Shown here: one piece after another, positions 11,001 through 26,000 of the stretch
Layout: each line of letters opens with the position of its first letter
How positions within the stretch are numbered: position 1 is the first letter of the stretch
DNA from: Owenia fusiformis
Taxonomy: Eukaryota; Annelida; Polychaeta; Sabellida; Oweniidae
Direction: 5' to 3'
Assembly: GCA_903813345.2 (NCBI GenBank)
Contig: CAIIXF020000009.1
Location: 25,520,740 to 25,580,739, forward strand
Length of the DNA stretch: 60,000 bases
Translations under genes and position numbers: made by a program
Notes under the pieces: model-generated
The model's input: the letters and a program-made list of their open reading frames with translations, nothing else
Database searches by the model: none
What the model was told of the DNA's origin: nothing

Positions 11001-14000
11001 AGGAAGTGATGTCATAGACTCTCAACTTTGCATATAGCATTAGGTGAGGAGCTATTAAGAATTACAAAACCAGCTAAATATTCTTTTTCAACTTTGTATC
11101 TTATTTAATCCTTCTAAAATCTCTTCTTTTATTCTAAGTTGACAAGCCCTGAAAATATTTTTGCACAGAAAGTAATGATCACTTGTCTAGAAGTGATTTT
11201 GTGCTACTTTCCTATACTGTTATGGGCAAGGTTATAGAAGTTGAGAGTTGATGACATCACTTCCTGCAAGAAATCTAAAAAGATGGCAGCTCACTGGAAA
11301 TAAGCACTAGATTTTTAAATGATCAATATTGACCATATTAAAACATTTTCCCATGTTTTGCTGAATATGGAAACTATATATATGATTATAGCTACCATAT
11401 CAAGAGAGAAAGGGTCTGGCAAGGAATATTCCTTTAAAATCAAGGTAACATGTTTAAAGATTCACTCAACAGGCGCCTGGGATATGGCTGCACACTTTTC
11501 TAGAAATATTGCACTGAGACTGAGTATGTTAACATTCAAACGTCTGGTAAGTGATGGAGTACCATATAAGAAAAATTGCATTTTATCCATTTTAGTTTTA
11601 AATGTATTAAAGTTACCAAAGTTTAGTTGGCAGAATTGTACTTCAAAGTCTGGTTTCCTGGGGAGACAATTGAAAATTCATTTTCCAGGTTGCAATAACA
11701 TGTAGGAGTTTGTACATTTGTAAAATTGTGGGCGTGAAGATGTACTTGGAAAATAAGGTCTGATCCGACTCTATTTAAAATTATTTCTTGATGCCTTGTT
11801 ATATGGAGGTCAGATGCTAAGATTACTTTAGGTGGAGCAATTTCTTTGAGAATAGCTTTATTAAATAATTTAACATTTTCTTTTTGCTTTATTTCCGGTT
11901 GGAGAGCATTCCAATCATTTAAATTGAAATTAGAGTAGAGTCAGACAAAGAAGCTAATCATTTTAGACATATTTCCCGACCACAGCAAGACTGAACCCGT
12001 TTTACGACGTTTTCGTAGAACTGGCAAGAACGGGTAAGAACTAGTTTGGTGTGATAGGGGGTAATGGAGTTATAATTGAAACAATGATGTTGGAGGTTAT
12101 CTCCAATACTACCAGAAACAAATTTAAGCAAAACTCTATATTTGTTAGAGCAAGGATAGAACTCAGAAATATGAATGACAATATCCCAAGGAGTCAATCT
12201 GTAGTACATGTGCATGTAATTAAGTCGAGTAATTTGTCTTTACGCTGCTTTTATCTCCCATTTGACAGTTTAACATAATTGAATAATCCATTGAATAACC
12301 CAATACTAGAACACCATGTACAAATATCAACTCCCATCACTAAGTTAGACAGTTAGGAGTACTATATATGATGCATACTACTGCTCAGTGCAAAAATATA
12401 TATTCAATTAATAGATCTATTAGATCCTGAACGAAAATGTAAAGGTACTTTTTGTTTACCTTGATAAAATAGAATTTCCGAAAAAGGGGCAGACAGATCC
12501 CAGGCCAAAGTTGTTACAAAAGTTAAGAAAGTATAAAACTCTGTGAACTGTGCCTGATCTTTATATTTTTTATTTTCTTTTTATTTATTAAAATCAATGT
12601 AACATATTTAAAGGTTTTAGTGACTATGACCCCTGAGAGGGAGTATTAGGTGCCACATAATGGTATATACAATGATTTGTTAAATATTATAATAAAAAGT
12701 GTACATGTTGTTTTGTAAAGTATGATCTTGTACATAATTGAGAAAATAAAGTGCAGGTGCAGGTACAGGTGCAACATAAAATGTGTAGAGTATAAGAAAA
12801 TATAATATCAAAATTACATTATTAAATATTATGACATGATAACATCTGATGAGATTATGCAGTAGTTCAAGGAACTACTCCTCCAAGTATAGATTGCAGT
12901 ATATGCATATATATGCATATATACGAACTGTACATGTACATACTGGAAATGGCTTAATTCTATTCAGATCTAAAGTAAACATATTCAGATCTAAAGTAAA
13001 CATATTTGTATTATCTTCATTGAAGTTGAAGATTAATGAGAAAACAAAAAATAAAACAGCTACCAACAAAGAATATAGGCAGAACCTTACAAAAGAATAA
13101 ATCTAGAAATTTAACTCAACTTTCCATGTTATATACAATCGTGTACATGTATATTTCAACAAGCACTAAAGTTAGTTTTCAGTATGCATATATACGAACT
13201 GTACATGCACATACTGAAAATGGCTTGATTCTATTCAGATCTAAAGTAAACATATTTGTATTATCTTCATTGAAGTTGAAGATTAATGAGAAAAAAAATA
13301 AAACAGCTACCAACAAAGAATATAGGCAGAACCTTACAAAAGAATAAATCTAAAAATTTAACTCAACTTTCCATATTATCGTGTACATGTACATTTCAAC
13401 AAGCGCTAAAGTTAGTTTTCAGTATGCATATATACGAACTGTACATGTACATACTGGAAATGGCTTAATTCTATTCAGATCTAAAGTAAACATATTTGTA
13501 TTATCTTCATTGAAGTTGAAGATTAATGAGAAAACAAAAAATAAAATAAAACAGCTACCAACAAAGAATATAGGTAGAACCTTACAAAAGGAACAAGAAG
13601 GAAACTATGCTTGATTGTGCCATATATTATAAATATTTTGATAACGCTGATAGTGTTAGACATTCACGCGTCTATTTACTCCTGGTTTAGGGACAACCAC
13701 CTCCTCAAATAGCAGAAAGAAACATTTATAATAGAGAACTTCCTCCTCGGTATTTTAGCTACTTGGCGCCATCTATATTGTCTTACTCTTACCTCATCTT
13801 TAGAGAGGTCATCAATCTCTGCTGCAAGAGACATGCCCGCCTCCTCAGACAGTAGTGCCCTACCCTGTACCACACTATTGGCCAGCAGGTGGGCATTCAG
13901 GTCCTCGTTTTGGTCCTTAAGCATTTTGTTCTCCTGAAAAAGGATTGTGAATACTTTAAGCATTTTGCAATTTTGTAAGATTGATTAGAATCGAGTAATT

Positions 14001-17000
14001 GTTTTTATTTATGTGAAAATTGTGAGTAACAAATGGATGTACAAATGCTGCATTAGTGATAGAGCATTGATGGGAGCAAAAATATTAATTGGAAATATTT
14101 TTTCAGTATTCTAGCATTGTCTTTCTGAAATTAAGATTGGAAATATTTCATAAATTTCATACTCCCAATATAATGGAAACAATTATACAAATTTCGATTT
14201 CATACAATAAACAAAATAAATGTCATTTTAAACTACTACAAATCACTGAAAGTAGTGACTGAGCTTAAATTAAACCTTTAATATAGTTATTAATTCAAGT
14301 ATATTCCATATCAGAGTTTTTATTTATTTGAATACACTTCCCCACAAATCATACATTTTGTGATTAAAAACATTAAACAGTATGATGACAAATCAAAAGA
14401 CACTTAAAAACTAAAATAAGTGATATTTGGAGGCAAGGGAAAACTGAAAATCTTTGATTTTTCAAAAGATTGAAAAAGTTTTCTTACCGCATGAAGTCGC
14501 TGTATTTCAGTCTCCAGCTCCCCCGCTCTCCCTGTTGATTCTACACTGGACCCTCTGTGTGCTCTTTGCTCATTGTTTAACTTGTATTTACGTAAATCTT
14601 CAAGTTCTCGACTAAGCTCATCTAATAACTGGAACATTATTACTATATTAACTTCAACTTTCTGATACATTTTTGTATATCAACTAACTTAAACAAATAT
14701 TCTCAAACCAAAATAGAAATAACAATCACACTACAGTAAAACCTATACAAGTAGAGCACCGCTGGTACCTCTGAAATATTTCACTTGGGTGGTGTTCCAC
14801 TAATGGAGGCTCATTTAACAATAAGTCAATAGGTTGCGTTCCACTTATAGAGGTCTTCCACTTACATGGGTGTTCCACTTTACAGGTTTTACTGTAGATA
14901 GATATGTCAGGTCAAAGTTGTCCATTTAATTCTAGTCTAGACCATAATTGTTTATTTTTGACAAATCCACATACATAGGTATGAAAAAGCTAAAAAATAA
15001 TTGTACAAAATAATAATATCAAAAGCTCATTTTTAAATGATTAAAAAAAATAAAATAATGACGACTAATTTTACTTAAGATTCTTACCTGGCCATTGACT
15101 GTTCTCTCCTGCACACTATGTGTTGACTCTTTCCTACATCTGTCCTGTAGTTTCTTATGTTCACCTGCTAGGGTTGAGAGCATCTGTCTGCTCTCTATGA
15201 GTTTGTCTTGTAGTAGACCTTTCTCCTGGAATAGGAATTAAAAATTTACATATTTAATCAATAGAACATATTTGATTTTAATTCCCCTTTTTATACAGTA
15301 TATAGTTTTGCATCATTTCATGTACCACTTCAAATCACTTTGATTTTGGTTCTTTAAAAGAAAGCTTTATCAACACTCAAAGTCACTCAAATGAAATTAC
15401 TTTTGGACAAGTCTGCGAGTAAAAGTAACAAATTAATTGGCTAGGTTAGTCAATTTTGGTCTAACTTACATATGTTTTTTATGTTACATATGTTTCTTAT
15501 TAAAATTGTTAAGATTTTGAATGCTAATCACTTGAACTACTCATATTTTGCACAACAAGCTTTCAGTAAAAGATGCAGATATAACAGATTTATACATACC
15601 CTTTTTAATCTATCTACATCAGACTTTAACCTAGGTGCCTCCTCTTTTAAATTGGAATATTCTGACTCTATATGTTTTAAACTGCAATACAAATACATAT
15701 TTTAGAAAGGAAAAAATAGAGTACTCATATATCAAGCATTCTTTCAATCATCAGGGAACTATTTTTCAAGTTTTTGTACCTTTGATCTTATAAATGAAAA
15801 CTTCTTCTAAAAGACATACAATCTAAAGACTCAATGAACAGAATAGTTACATAAATCAGGCTTTTTATATGTATTGATTTGTACAATTTTCACTATTTCA
15901 ATATGGAAATACAAAAGTATTTCATGAATCATGATCTGTTTGGTATTGCACCAGAGATTTTGAATTTGGATAGAAACATATATTTTATAGTGAGATACAG
16001 ATTTTCAATCCTTATACAATCTAATATGTAATCTGCATGATTTGTAAAAGATACAATTTATATACTACACAGTCTGTATACCATACAATTTGTGCACTCT
16101 GTATATGAACAATCTGTGAAATCTGCATACTAAGTAATCTGTATAATCTGTATTCAATTTGTACAATCTGTTCTGTAAAAACTGTTCATATTTATAGTCT
16201 ACGACTTTACCTTAAAGTTAAAGCTTCTATTTCCTGATCTTTTTCTCTATCTTGTCGAGCCTGAAAAAAGGTGATGAAGATTATTAACAGAGAAATTCTG
16301 GTAAAACAAATAATCTTTTTAAAATTCAAATCTCTGATTGTGTTTTGGTTGTGTCAAGTAATCTAGGATTACCTTTCAACATACAGGAGCACTTTACTCT
16401 GAACATTAAGTGTGAGACTACCAACAATAACATCAATTATCCACACATACTAGAATTCCCCGACTCTGCTTCACTGCAGAAAAACTGACCGCAGAATTTT
16501 GGTTTTCAAAATTTTTGCAGAATTTGTTTTTTTACACGGAATTTCGCGGAAAACTTGATTTTTCCAGTCAACTATCTCGTCACATCTCATATTTGTCACT
16601 CAGTTTGACACCTTAGAGTCATCAGAAACTGTTGCTGTGAGGATTTCCAAGGAGAATGTGAAATATGTTTAAAATTCTCAAACTTCCGCCTTTTGCACAA
16701 AAATTACATCTAATATGTCATTTTTGAGCTCCCTGCAATTTTGTGATAATTTATGGCGGAATTTGGGATTTCATGCAGAACTTGACTTTTTCTCATGCAG
16801 AAAACTAGGACGTGTGAAAAAAACACACTTTGTTCAACTTTTAAGTCAGTATTATTTTTGTATATTTACCATGATATCTCTGTTACGTTTTTGTTCTTCT
16901 TCTAATCTATCTTGTGACTTTAGCTCAACATGGGTGAGCTGTTCTTCTAGCATATGGACCCTACAAACAATAATGGATACAAGATAAATTAATAAATAAT

Positions 17001-20000
17001 ATCTTAAATAAATATCTTTCTATTTTTTATAATTATTAAAATTCATGATTTAAGGTTGGGCAGTCAAATAACCAGATAACTATCTACATAATGGTGCACA
17101 CAGCAGATATACGTATATCAATATAGGGGATGCATGAAAACTTAATAAAGATTCTCCATCACTAAATTGAAGGAATTTTAGCATCTCATATATTTTTCTT
17201 AACAACCATTGACTATTAGCATTATATCAATGAACACTACTTTTTTAATTGATAGCAAATGTTTCAAACTGTTTATTTCAAGGTCGCTTGCATACTAATT
17301 TGGATCTGTGTGAAAGAACACAGTGAAGTAGATGTATTAAGGTGAAAAATGACACCATCTGCCATTGTTACAGACGCCAACCACCAAATACTGAACACCG
17401 TCCACAAAAAGTTGGAGACTATAACAATTTGTCACAACTGCCGGTAGTGACATAAAACACAACTTACCGCTCTACAAGGAATTGGTTGTCATCTTTTAAC
17501 TTAGATGTCTTGGATTCATTCTTTTGTTGATTTTCTGTCAAACTAACAACCTGGTTTTCAAGGCGTTTAAACTACAAGTAAAAAATAAAGATATATATGT
17601 AAAGTACGTCATATATTTTTAAACATTGTGCTGTCAGAATTTTATGGTATATGCACCACAAAATATATCATTATCTTAGGACAATTGTGCAGAAAGGTTT
17701 AATGTTTCTCATCTCTTTGTTGCAAGTTTCAACAAAAACATCACATCTGATAATTAACCAACAATATGTTTTGATTTAGGCATGATTAAAACATTACAGG
17801 TGCAGTTACACTCATGTGCAACCCATCAACATTTAAACTCCATAACACTGCAGGAGTAATTTAATCTTAAAAACATCACTTCTACTTCATTGGTTATCCG
17901 AATATAACTTTCTATAAAACTAAATAAACATGGACAGAAATTAGTAAGGATTTTCCAATGAGATATCACAATAAATAAATTATATGAAATATAAATATTT
18001 ATGTGTTTTGGAGTTGGCTGGTTACTTGGTTTTGTTACAGGTAATTATATTTCCAAACAGTTGTATCACATGATAACTGTTTGGCGGTAAATTGATCATG
18101 TGACAACTGGCGGGAACTCACTCCCTCAGAAAAAATCAGTGAAGAAAGACGCTGAGAAGAAGATTGGGTAAGAAAAATGATTAAAATATAAATAGTTGAT
18201 AAAATAATAATATATTTTTATATCTACCTTATCATTAAGTTGATAGAAGTTATCATCAATATTTTCAAATATTTCGTCTGAGCCGCTACTGGGCTTGCGA
18301 CTATGACCTGATGCTCCTCCTGACCTATAGAGTTGGCTGAAATACACAATATACAGACATGAATCACACACTTGGAAGGTATTTATACACAAATGTATTA
18401 TAGAGTTGGGTGAAATACACAACATACAGACATGAATCACACACTTGCTTCTCAATAGAAACAGTTACTGTTCTGTTTCAGAGAAGGCAGAGTTGGAATG
18501 AGCCTAAGAGCACTAGCTTACTTCTTCTTTACAGTGATAGAAGTGTATAGACAGAATAACCCAATTTTTTGGACTATTAACTATCTTCAATGATCAAAAC
18601 AGTAGTCCATAAAAAAAGGATTTTCAAGGAAAATTGAATACGTGTAAATAGGTTGGTGTACATAAAATACAACTCCACAGTAACCAAAATCTAAATCTGA
18701 TAAGAACCTAAAATCATCATATCTGTTTTAACAACTGACATATAACTTCATATATTATGAGATCATCGAGCACAATTCTATTCCCATGATACATTTCTAC
18801 ATTCTCTATATATTACTGTATGTTCCATATGTTCCTTACTAGGTGAGAATGACCCCAAGAAGGATGCCTGATTGTTGGAAATACACCAGATTCACATTCC
18901 TTATTATCTTGTTTTCTTAACATAGAAAATCTGTAAAGCTCATCAATATGGTAATTTCAACTTATATCTTGCTAGAAGTCACTATATTTTCAAATCAATT
19001 TGTATTTTCTCAAGATCATAATATTCATCCCAAGATATGTTTCAAGTTGAGGAGAGACTGCTTTATTCATTAAGACTAACCTACTTATGAGTCATAAATA
19101 ATGGTTAAACCATGTATTTTGAATTATCTTTTGGTCTAAGGGGAATGGAATCCCTCGATACCCCTCTGGGTATGGTCAGTAAGATGGTTTATTCTAGTCA
19201 AGTGTCCAAAGTTTCATCAAGCATTTGAAGTTATTTGAAATTTAAATATTGTGTTGTTTATTACTGAATTCATCATATCTCATATTTTTTCATGTGTTAT
19301 TAATTAGCCACAAGCTATCACCTTAAAACCTTTTAAAACTACATGTAACAGCAAAAAAACAGAAATATTATATACGAAGTTTAGTAATCAAATTCCCCTT
19401 ACCTTCTTCTTGTACTGATAACTGGCATTTTTATTCCACATTTTGATATCATATAAGACAAGTTAGTTTTAATAATCCATAATTTTTTTCACAACTGAGT
19501 CATGAAAGGTTTGAATCACATAAGTCACCTATAACGGTAATTTACTCATTCCTACAAGTTCACTTTTTATGTGTCTGGTAACTTATTACACAAATATCTA
19601 TTTCCTACCAAGTACTATAAACAAACACTATTATTAGAATTTAAGGTACACATGTATTTATTTACACGAGGGATGAATCATTTTGCTTGCTCAGGTCGAA
19701 ATCATTTAAAGGTCAATTTGAAGAATGCTTAAGTATACCTTTTTATGCCTATCATTAAATTGAAACAGAAGTTTCATACAAACTTCCTTTAACAGGGATT
19801 TGACTGGGGAAATGATAAGATACCCTCACATTAACTTTCATACCCGAACATGAGGTATTAATTTGGCCAAATGAAACTTAATATACATATAGTATTTGGA
19901 ATACCATAACACAGATTTAAAATGATGAGATACTTTAAAATATGAATTGATATAAAAAACAAACTACTAAATCACCAATTCAACTACTTACACGTATGAA

Positions 20001-23000
20001 TGTAAAATGCCTATAAATAAGACACCCTAATGACAAATTCAACCCTTGAACTTCAAAACTTATCTCTACAGGCAATAAAATTAATTGAATTCATAATTAC
20101 CTGGCAGTAAAACTTGACTAATCTACTACAACCCTTCGGCACATTTGATAATTTAAACTCCAAAATTTGTTTTTCCTAAATAATGCAAATACTCCAATGG
20201 TGCTCTCTCACTTGGCTTCATAGAGGCACTGAAGCACCACTCAAACGTTGCCTTGGAAAAATCAGCCAAAACACAGTCCAAATTATATCTGTCTGCTCAT
20301 GTTTATTTCTCTCATTTCTCTCTAAAATTTGACTGAAACGTCTGATTTTTTCACAGATCTATAAAATTCAGATTATATATTCCTTATTTGCCTTTTTATT
20401 CCTTGTTAATTTCTCTCCTTTGTTCTCAATTTTACGATTTAATAAATGACCATGTGATATTTAATTCATCAGGTACAAGTCAGATCTATGAAGTATCTTG
20501 CTAGATGGATGAGTGTAGTTACATACTGCAGTATCTGCTAATTTTAGCCAACCCGACTTTTGGCAGATAGCCGGGAGTCTATCGTTTCCTGGATGGAAAT
20601 GATACAAATGTTTAAACTGATTGGCTTATGTAAATCTGTATTTCAGAACAAATCAAACATTTAGGATAAGCGAAAATATTTTGGTTCTGTGAAAATAACA
20701 CAGACTTATCCTATTTGTATTACACATTCTACATGATTTAATATTGATACATGTTTTGGATATTATTACAAACATACAAAACCAACATGTTTTATTAAGC
20801 CCTCTTATGTTAAGTGTGAGTGCAAATAGACATATCATGTTTATTATGTTTTGTTAAGATTTGTCTGGATTGTTTATCAGGAAACACTTTGACATTCACT
20901 CCATTCATCTCACTTTCTTACCATTAGAAAGACTATTGCTTGGTCATTTTTAAGGGCAGTAAAACTGTCAGTTGAACACCTCTGTTTGGAGAACACCAAC
21001 ATTTTAAAATTATGTCTTCATTTCAAATTGAGTTATTAAACTGTCAAGTTGAACACCTCTGTTAAAACACTTCAAAAAATGGAACAGTTTTATAACTCCT
21101 GTGATATATTGCCTTCATGTCAATAAACAGTGGAACTCATTTTTGTGCTCCTAGGGGCATTCTACTTACACAGGGTTTTACTGTATAATACTTGGGTAAA
21201 CAAAAAAACAACTTGAATTTAAAACTACTTAACTTATGAGAAATAACAAGAATCAGAATCCATTAATAATAATTGAATAATAAAAAGTTAATGACTTTTT
21301 AATGACTAATATAAATTAATTAATGTGTTTTACTTACTTGGCCAGAGCACTTGATGAGATCTTCTTGGAATGGCTGGAATATTCAGAATAACCAGAATCA
21401 GAATCCATTGAAATATAATTAATATGTCCAGGGTACTATAACAAAAACAAGTGTCCAGGTTACTCGTGACCCAGTCCAGGCTACTATCAGAATCAATGTC
21501 CAGGATTCTAAAAAGAGATATCCTGGATACCACTGCAATAAATGTAAGTTAAGATAAAAAAATGTATGTCCAGGATACTAATCAGTCATATCAACCTAAT
21601 TGTCCAGGGTACTATAGTCAGGCTGCATCCAGGTACTTTAAAACTGTATATAACATCCATGAATAAAAATATAAATAAAAATATGTTTTCGTCTTCCTTT
21701 TGTAATAAGCTGCAAAGGTCAAAATCTGTGTTTTAAGGCAATACAGTATCAATCTATTTCTATTTTTCAGTTCACACGGAGCTAAAAATAAAAGTTCAGC
21801 AGTTTTTTTGTGTTATATACCCCTAACTTAGCTAGGAGCATTGTAATTTCCATTCATGCTACCTCTCATCACATTTAAGAGTGCTGTGAATTGTCGTTTT
21901 AGGTAGAATAAATTCCATGTAAAGTATATTTCTCAGATTGTTATCCTAAAATACAATTTTGTTGAGACTTCTTTTTCTATCTGCAACAGAGAGCCTTTGT
22001 TGTTCACAATTACATCCTTTATGGGTTCATTTCCTAAAATATTTCCTTCATACAACAACTTCTCTGTTTTTTATAATTAAAGAGAGTGCAACTGGATCTG
22101 CTTATAAACAAACTTAAACAATTAATGTGAACTAAGTCTAACAAAGTACACCCCTATGACCTTTGATTGTCTTTGGATTTTCTCAGCATATCACAGGAGG
22201 CTATAATGGCTTCATCCCAGATGGCCGTCTGTTGATCACATGACTGATACCGAATAATCATTTGAGAATTTTGTCCAAGTGATTTATGGGATTGATGAAC
22301 ATGTATTTTATCTTTTGTTTCCCACATGAGAGAACCTTGAATTTGTGAACTATCTATACACTTTGCAAAACTTGAGCTCAGAATTGAAACACTTTAAGTC
22401 TTTTAGAGTCTTGAGATAAAATGCTAAAAATAACATGTAAGGTTAAATATATAAGTGAAACTGCAAACATATCTTTAGACATGCACAGCAGAAACCAATT
22501 AAAAAATAACTTTTATTAAAATATGAAGCTCACAAAATCATTTTAATGTTTTAGTAATTGCTCCAAATGCGCTAAATTAAAATAGAACAAATCTATACAA
22601 TGCACCAATGAAATAAACAGAATGACAACAAAAAGAGCCATGCAATAAAATCTTCAATTCTTTAATCATCGCCAAAATTAAACAATGTATAAATGTCGTC
22701 AGTTCTCTGTCAAGGATATACATGTATTGTATATGATAAATAAATGAACCTAGATTTTGACCGATTCTTCAACATATGTAACCACACATGTAACATTGAT
22801 TGATGACAGACAGAACAATAAAAATATCATTATCTTGGGTTAAAATAAAGGTAGATGTACATGCATGAACATGTGTTGAAGTACAATTCAAAGTTCATTA
22901 TCTCTTGACAAATGGCCGTGATTTTTTATTGCGGAAGATAAGATGCAAAAGAAACGACATCGAAGTGTGATGACCTTGACATATTATAATGAGAGTCCCC

Positions 23001-26000
23001 CATCCTCCAAAATAAAACATACACGTGTTAGGGTAACAGCCCCCTAAGGAACAAGGATGTATGCACCTCTCAAACAAACTTTACTTCCTTCAATAATATA
23101 TAAGACTCTCAAAATATGTGAACACTTTGAAATGTGAATGCTTTAGAAAGCATAGAGTGCATACAGTACAATTCATGCAGTTCAGATCTTGAAATATATG
23201 AAGGAGGAAACATTAAATAATTTTCTTCAAATAAGACAATGTTTTTGAAGTTTTGGCCCAAATCTTGGCCTCTAAATGTCTATTTTCCAACTTTATCATA
23301 TTTAGAAGTTTGATGAAAATACGTCTTAACATTACATGTTTGCCAATGAAATTCTCAAAGCCCTACTCATTATGGTGAACGTGCACTTCACAACTCCATT
23401 GTTCTTCTTGCCTAATTACATTATATGCCATACAAGTCAGAAGCATACATGTAGACCATATAAACACAATATCTAGATAACATGGGGCATGGCAACCTGA
23501 TTCTACTATGAACTCTGAGACAATTACAAAAGAAAATGTACTTTCCAAAGATTTTCACAATGTTTTAAACAATGACGTTGCAGAGTAAAAGTTCTCAGAA
23601 CTTCACTTTTGCATGTAGCTGAAGGTAAAAGAGAAAATTATACAATAAAGTGAATATTCAGTCCATCTAGGGGAAGCACATTTTGTATGGATACTTCAAA
23701 GTTAGAGCATTTCGATATATTCATTCAATTTTTTTAAATATAAATTTCTAAAGGTAGGAAAGGTATAATAAATATTCTAGCATATTAACTTAGATCTTTA
23801 ACATGTAGGCTCACATGCAAACAAGTCTAAATATGATTTTACTAGCCCCCGCCTTAATAGCATTCACATGGTACGGTATGCCTCAGAGATCATACAGAAC
23901 TCAAGTATATCTTACTGTGCTGCTAAGTTGTGCCATGTTGATGAACTAAAAATGAACAAAATCAGTAATTATTGACAAGCTATGAGCTTATGGATATGTA
24001 CAATATGTGTTAACATGTAGTTTATATACATTTAAAATATGCTTCTTTTTCTTAGATGTAGATTGACAATTTGAAAGTACATACAGTGATCTCCACAGGA
24101 TTTTTTCTCAGGTGGGTGCAAAATTCACATTGCCATAATTCAGACCAATATTTGTCAAAAATATGCCAATTTTTCATGATTTTTCTCATTTTCAAGTGGG
24201 TGCATATGTATTTTCAGGTGGGTGTAAGCCTATTTTCAAAATCCCAGGTGACTGCTGCGCCCACTTGGTTTAATGCTGGGGAGATAACTGACATATGTTC
24301 ATGTTCGTACCTATATTACCGTGAGCATGCATTCCTAGTATTGTGCCACAAATATGTATCATATAAACAATGTTATATTATATGATAAATATATACATCT
24401 ATCCCACCATGCTACAAAGCATGCAATACATTGAATAAATAAACAAAACGATGACTAGGCCTTTTCTGCTACATCAGAATATGGCTTCACATATAAAATG
24501 TTTCACGTAGATTTGGAAAACTCTTGTCTTTAATCTAAGAACGTTTGTACCAGGTTTTTATTGCTAAACATCAAAATATGATATTATGCAATAGAAAAAG
24601 CAAACCATGAGTGATCAAAAGCATATCACTAACTTATATCAAGTGAAGTAAAGGTTTCAAAGCTTGACAAAACTAGTTAAACATCAAGCACTTTTAACGC
24701 AGATATGCTGAACATACAAATACATGTAAGTTATAAACATATAAACAAGATATTGCCTTTTGCGTGGTTATTTACTATAATCTAGAACTTTTGCGAATTA
24801 AAATAAAAGCAATTTCCAGGAAACAAAATAACTGGACCAATTCTCACAATTTAACAAACTTCATTTCTTCATAGGTAAAAATGTGACAAATATTGTTTAT
24901 GAGATGCATATGGAAACACATTGACACAAATGACACATTGAGAGACAAATTAGTGAATTGCCAAGAGCCACTGTTGAACATGAAAGTATGTATGCAAGAG
25001 TTACCCATAAATGAAATATCAATATATTTGTGTTTCAACATTTAAAATTGAATGCAAAAGAGTGGCCCTTATAAGAGGGTAAAAGGTATGTTGTAAACAC
25101 TCATAAAATGTACAAAAATAGCAATTTCAGGCAATTTGATCAAACTAATTTAGCATTTAGGGATTAAAATGGCTCAAGGGATAACCTCAAAGGTCAACTT
25201 TGTAATCACAAAAAACTTTACCTCAAGCTTTTCCAAATTAAAACTCTTATAACATAACGATTGCACAGATTAAGAAATTATTAGATTGAAAAAATATGTA
25301 ATTGTGGAGTGACAATGTTTGGAATTTGGCAAATATACCCCTGGCGGATAAAACACGCCTACACCAATAAAACTTTAAATAAACACAAACACATTATACT
25401 CTTACACCATTACTTTATTCCCTGGTTACACTTTGAGACAATACATTGGACACCAACCACACTTATATATAATACATACAACAAAGCATGCAAAGCTTTC
25501 TCTAGGATGGGTTACAAGCCACTCCAATTCCAAATACAGAGTGATCCAAAATTGGTAACACTCAAAAAGAAAATAGAAACTCCATTTTATAGGTTTAAAC
25601 TTCCTATTTAGCTGTTTTTACTTATATATTATAAATACAATGAAATTAGAAATTTTAAACATTTAAACAAGTTTTACAAATATTTGGATCGCCCTGTTGT
25701 TTATATTAATGTACTTAAGGCAAGTACCAGCTTATTCTGCTTGGTCGTTGCCAACTGGCGCTACGACGATCACGACGTGTCTTTTTGTGACCCTCGGCTA
25801 TACTGTTATATCAAAGAAAACAAAGTTACTTAAACTCTTATAATCTAGTCTGTGGGCATTTTTTATTTTTAATAAGATTTTGACAAACTCATATCAAGAT
25901 TTTTTCTAGTAAGTCTTATAGGATGGAGGCTATATTAAAATGAAATATTTATGAAGGCAATAAAGAGATGCTCATGTAACAGGCCCAAGGGGAGTCAATT

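Noticed and set aside
11319-11705. 128-aa plus-strand ORF
   Set aside because: It starts in the right arm of the foldback element at 10821-11455 and has no domain-like composition.
12900-13605. CRISPR-like array
   Set aside because: The units are long, contiguous and without unique spacers, and the DNA is eukaryotic, so this is an ordinary tandem repeat.
12849-13614. Cluster of overlapping 60-103-aa ORFs on both strands
   Set aside because: They repeat the same peptides because they translate a three-unit tandem repeat.
16440-16830. Possible repeat with several GCAGAATTT and GCGGAA words
   Set aside because: I could not find inverted ends, a target duplication or a clear second copy.
21330-21533. 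67-aa minus-strand ORF across RAB11FIP exon 6
   Set aside because: It is a different frame from the one that splices correctly to exon 7 and matches the family.
25309-25611. 100-aa plus-strand ORF
   Set aside because: No domain, splice context or codon signal; it is compatible with chance in AT-rich sequence.
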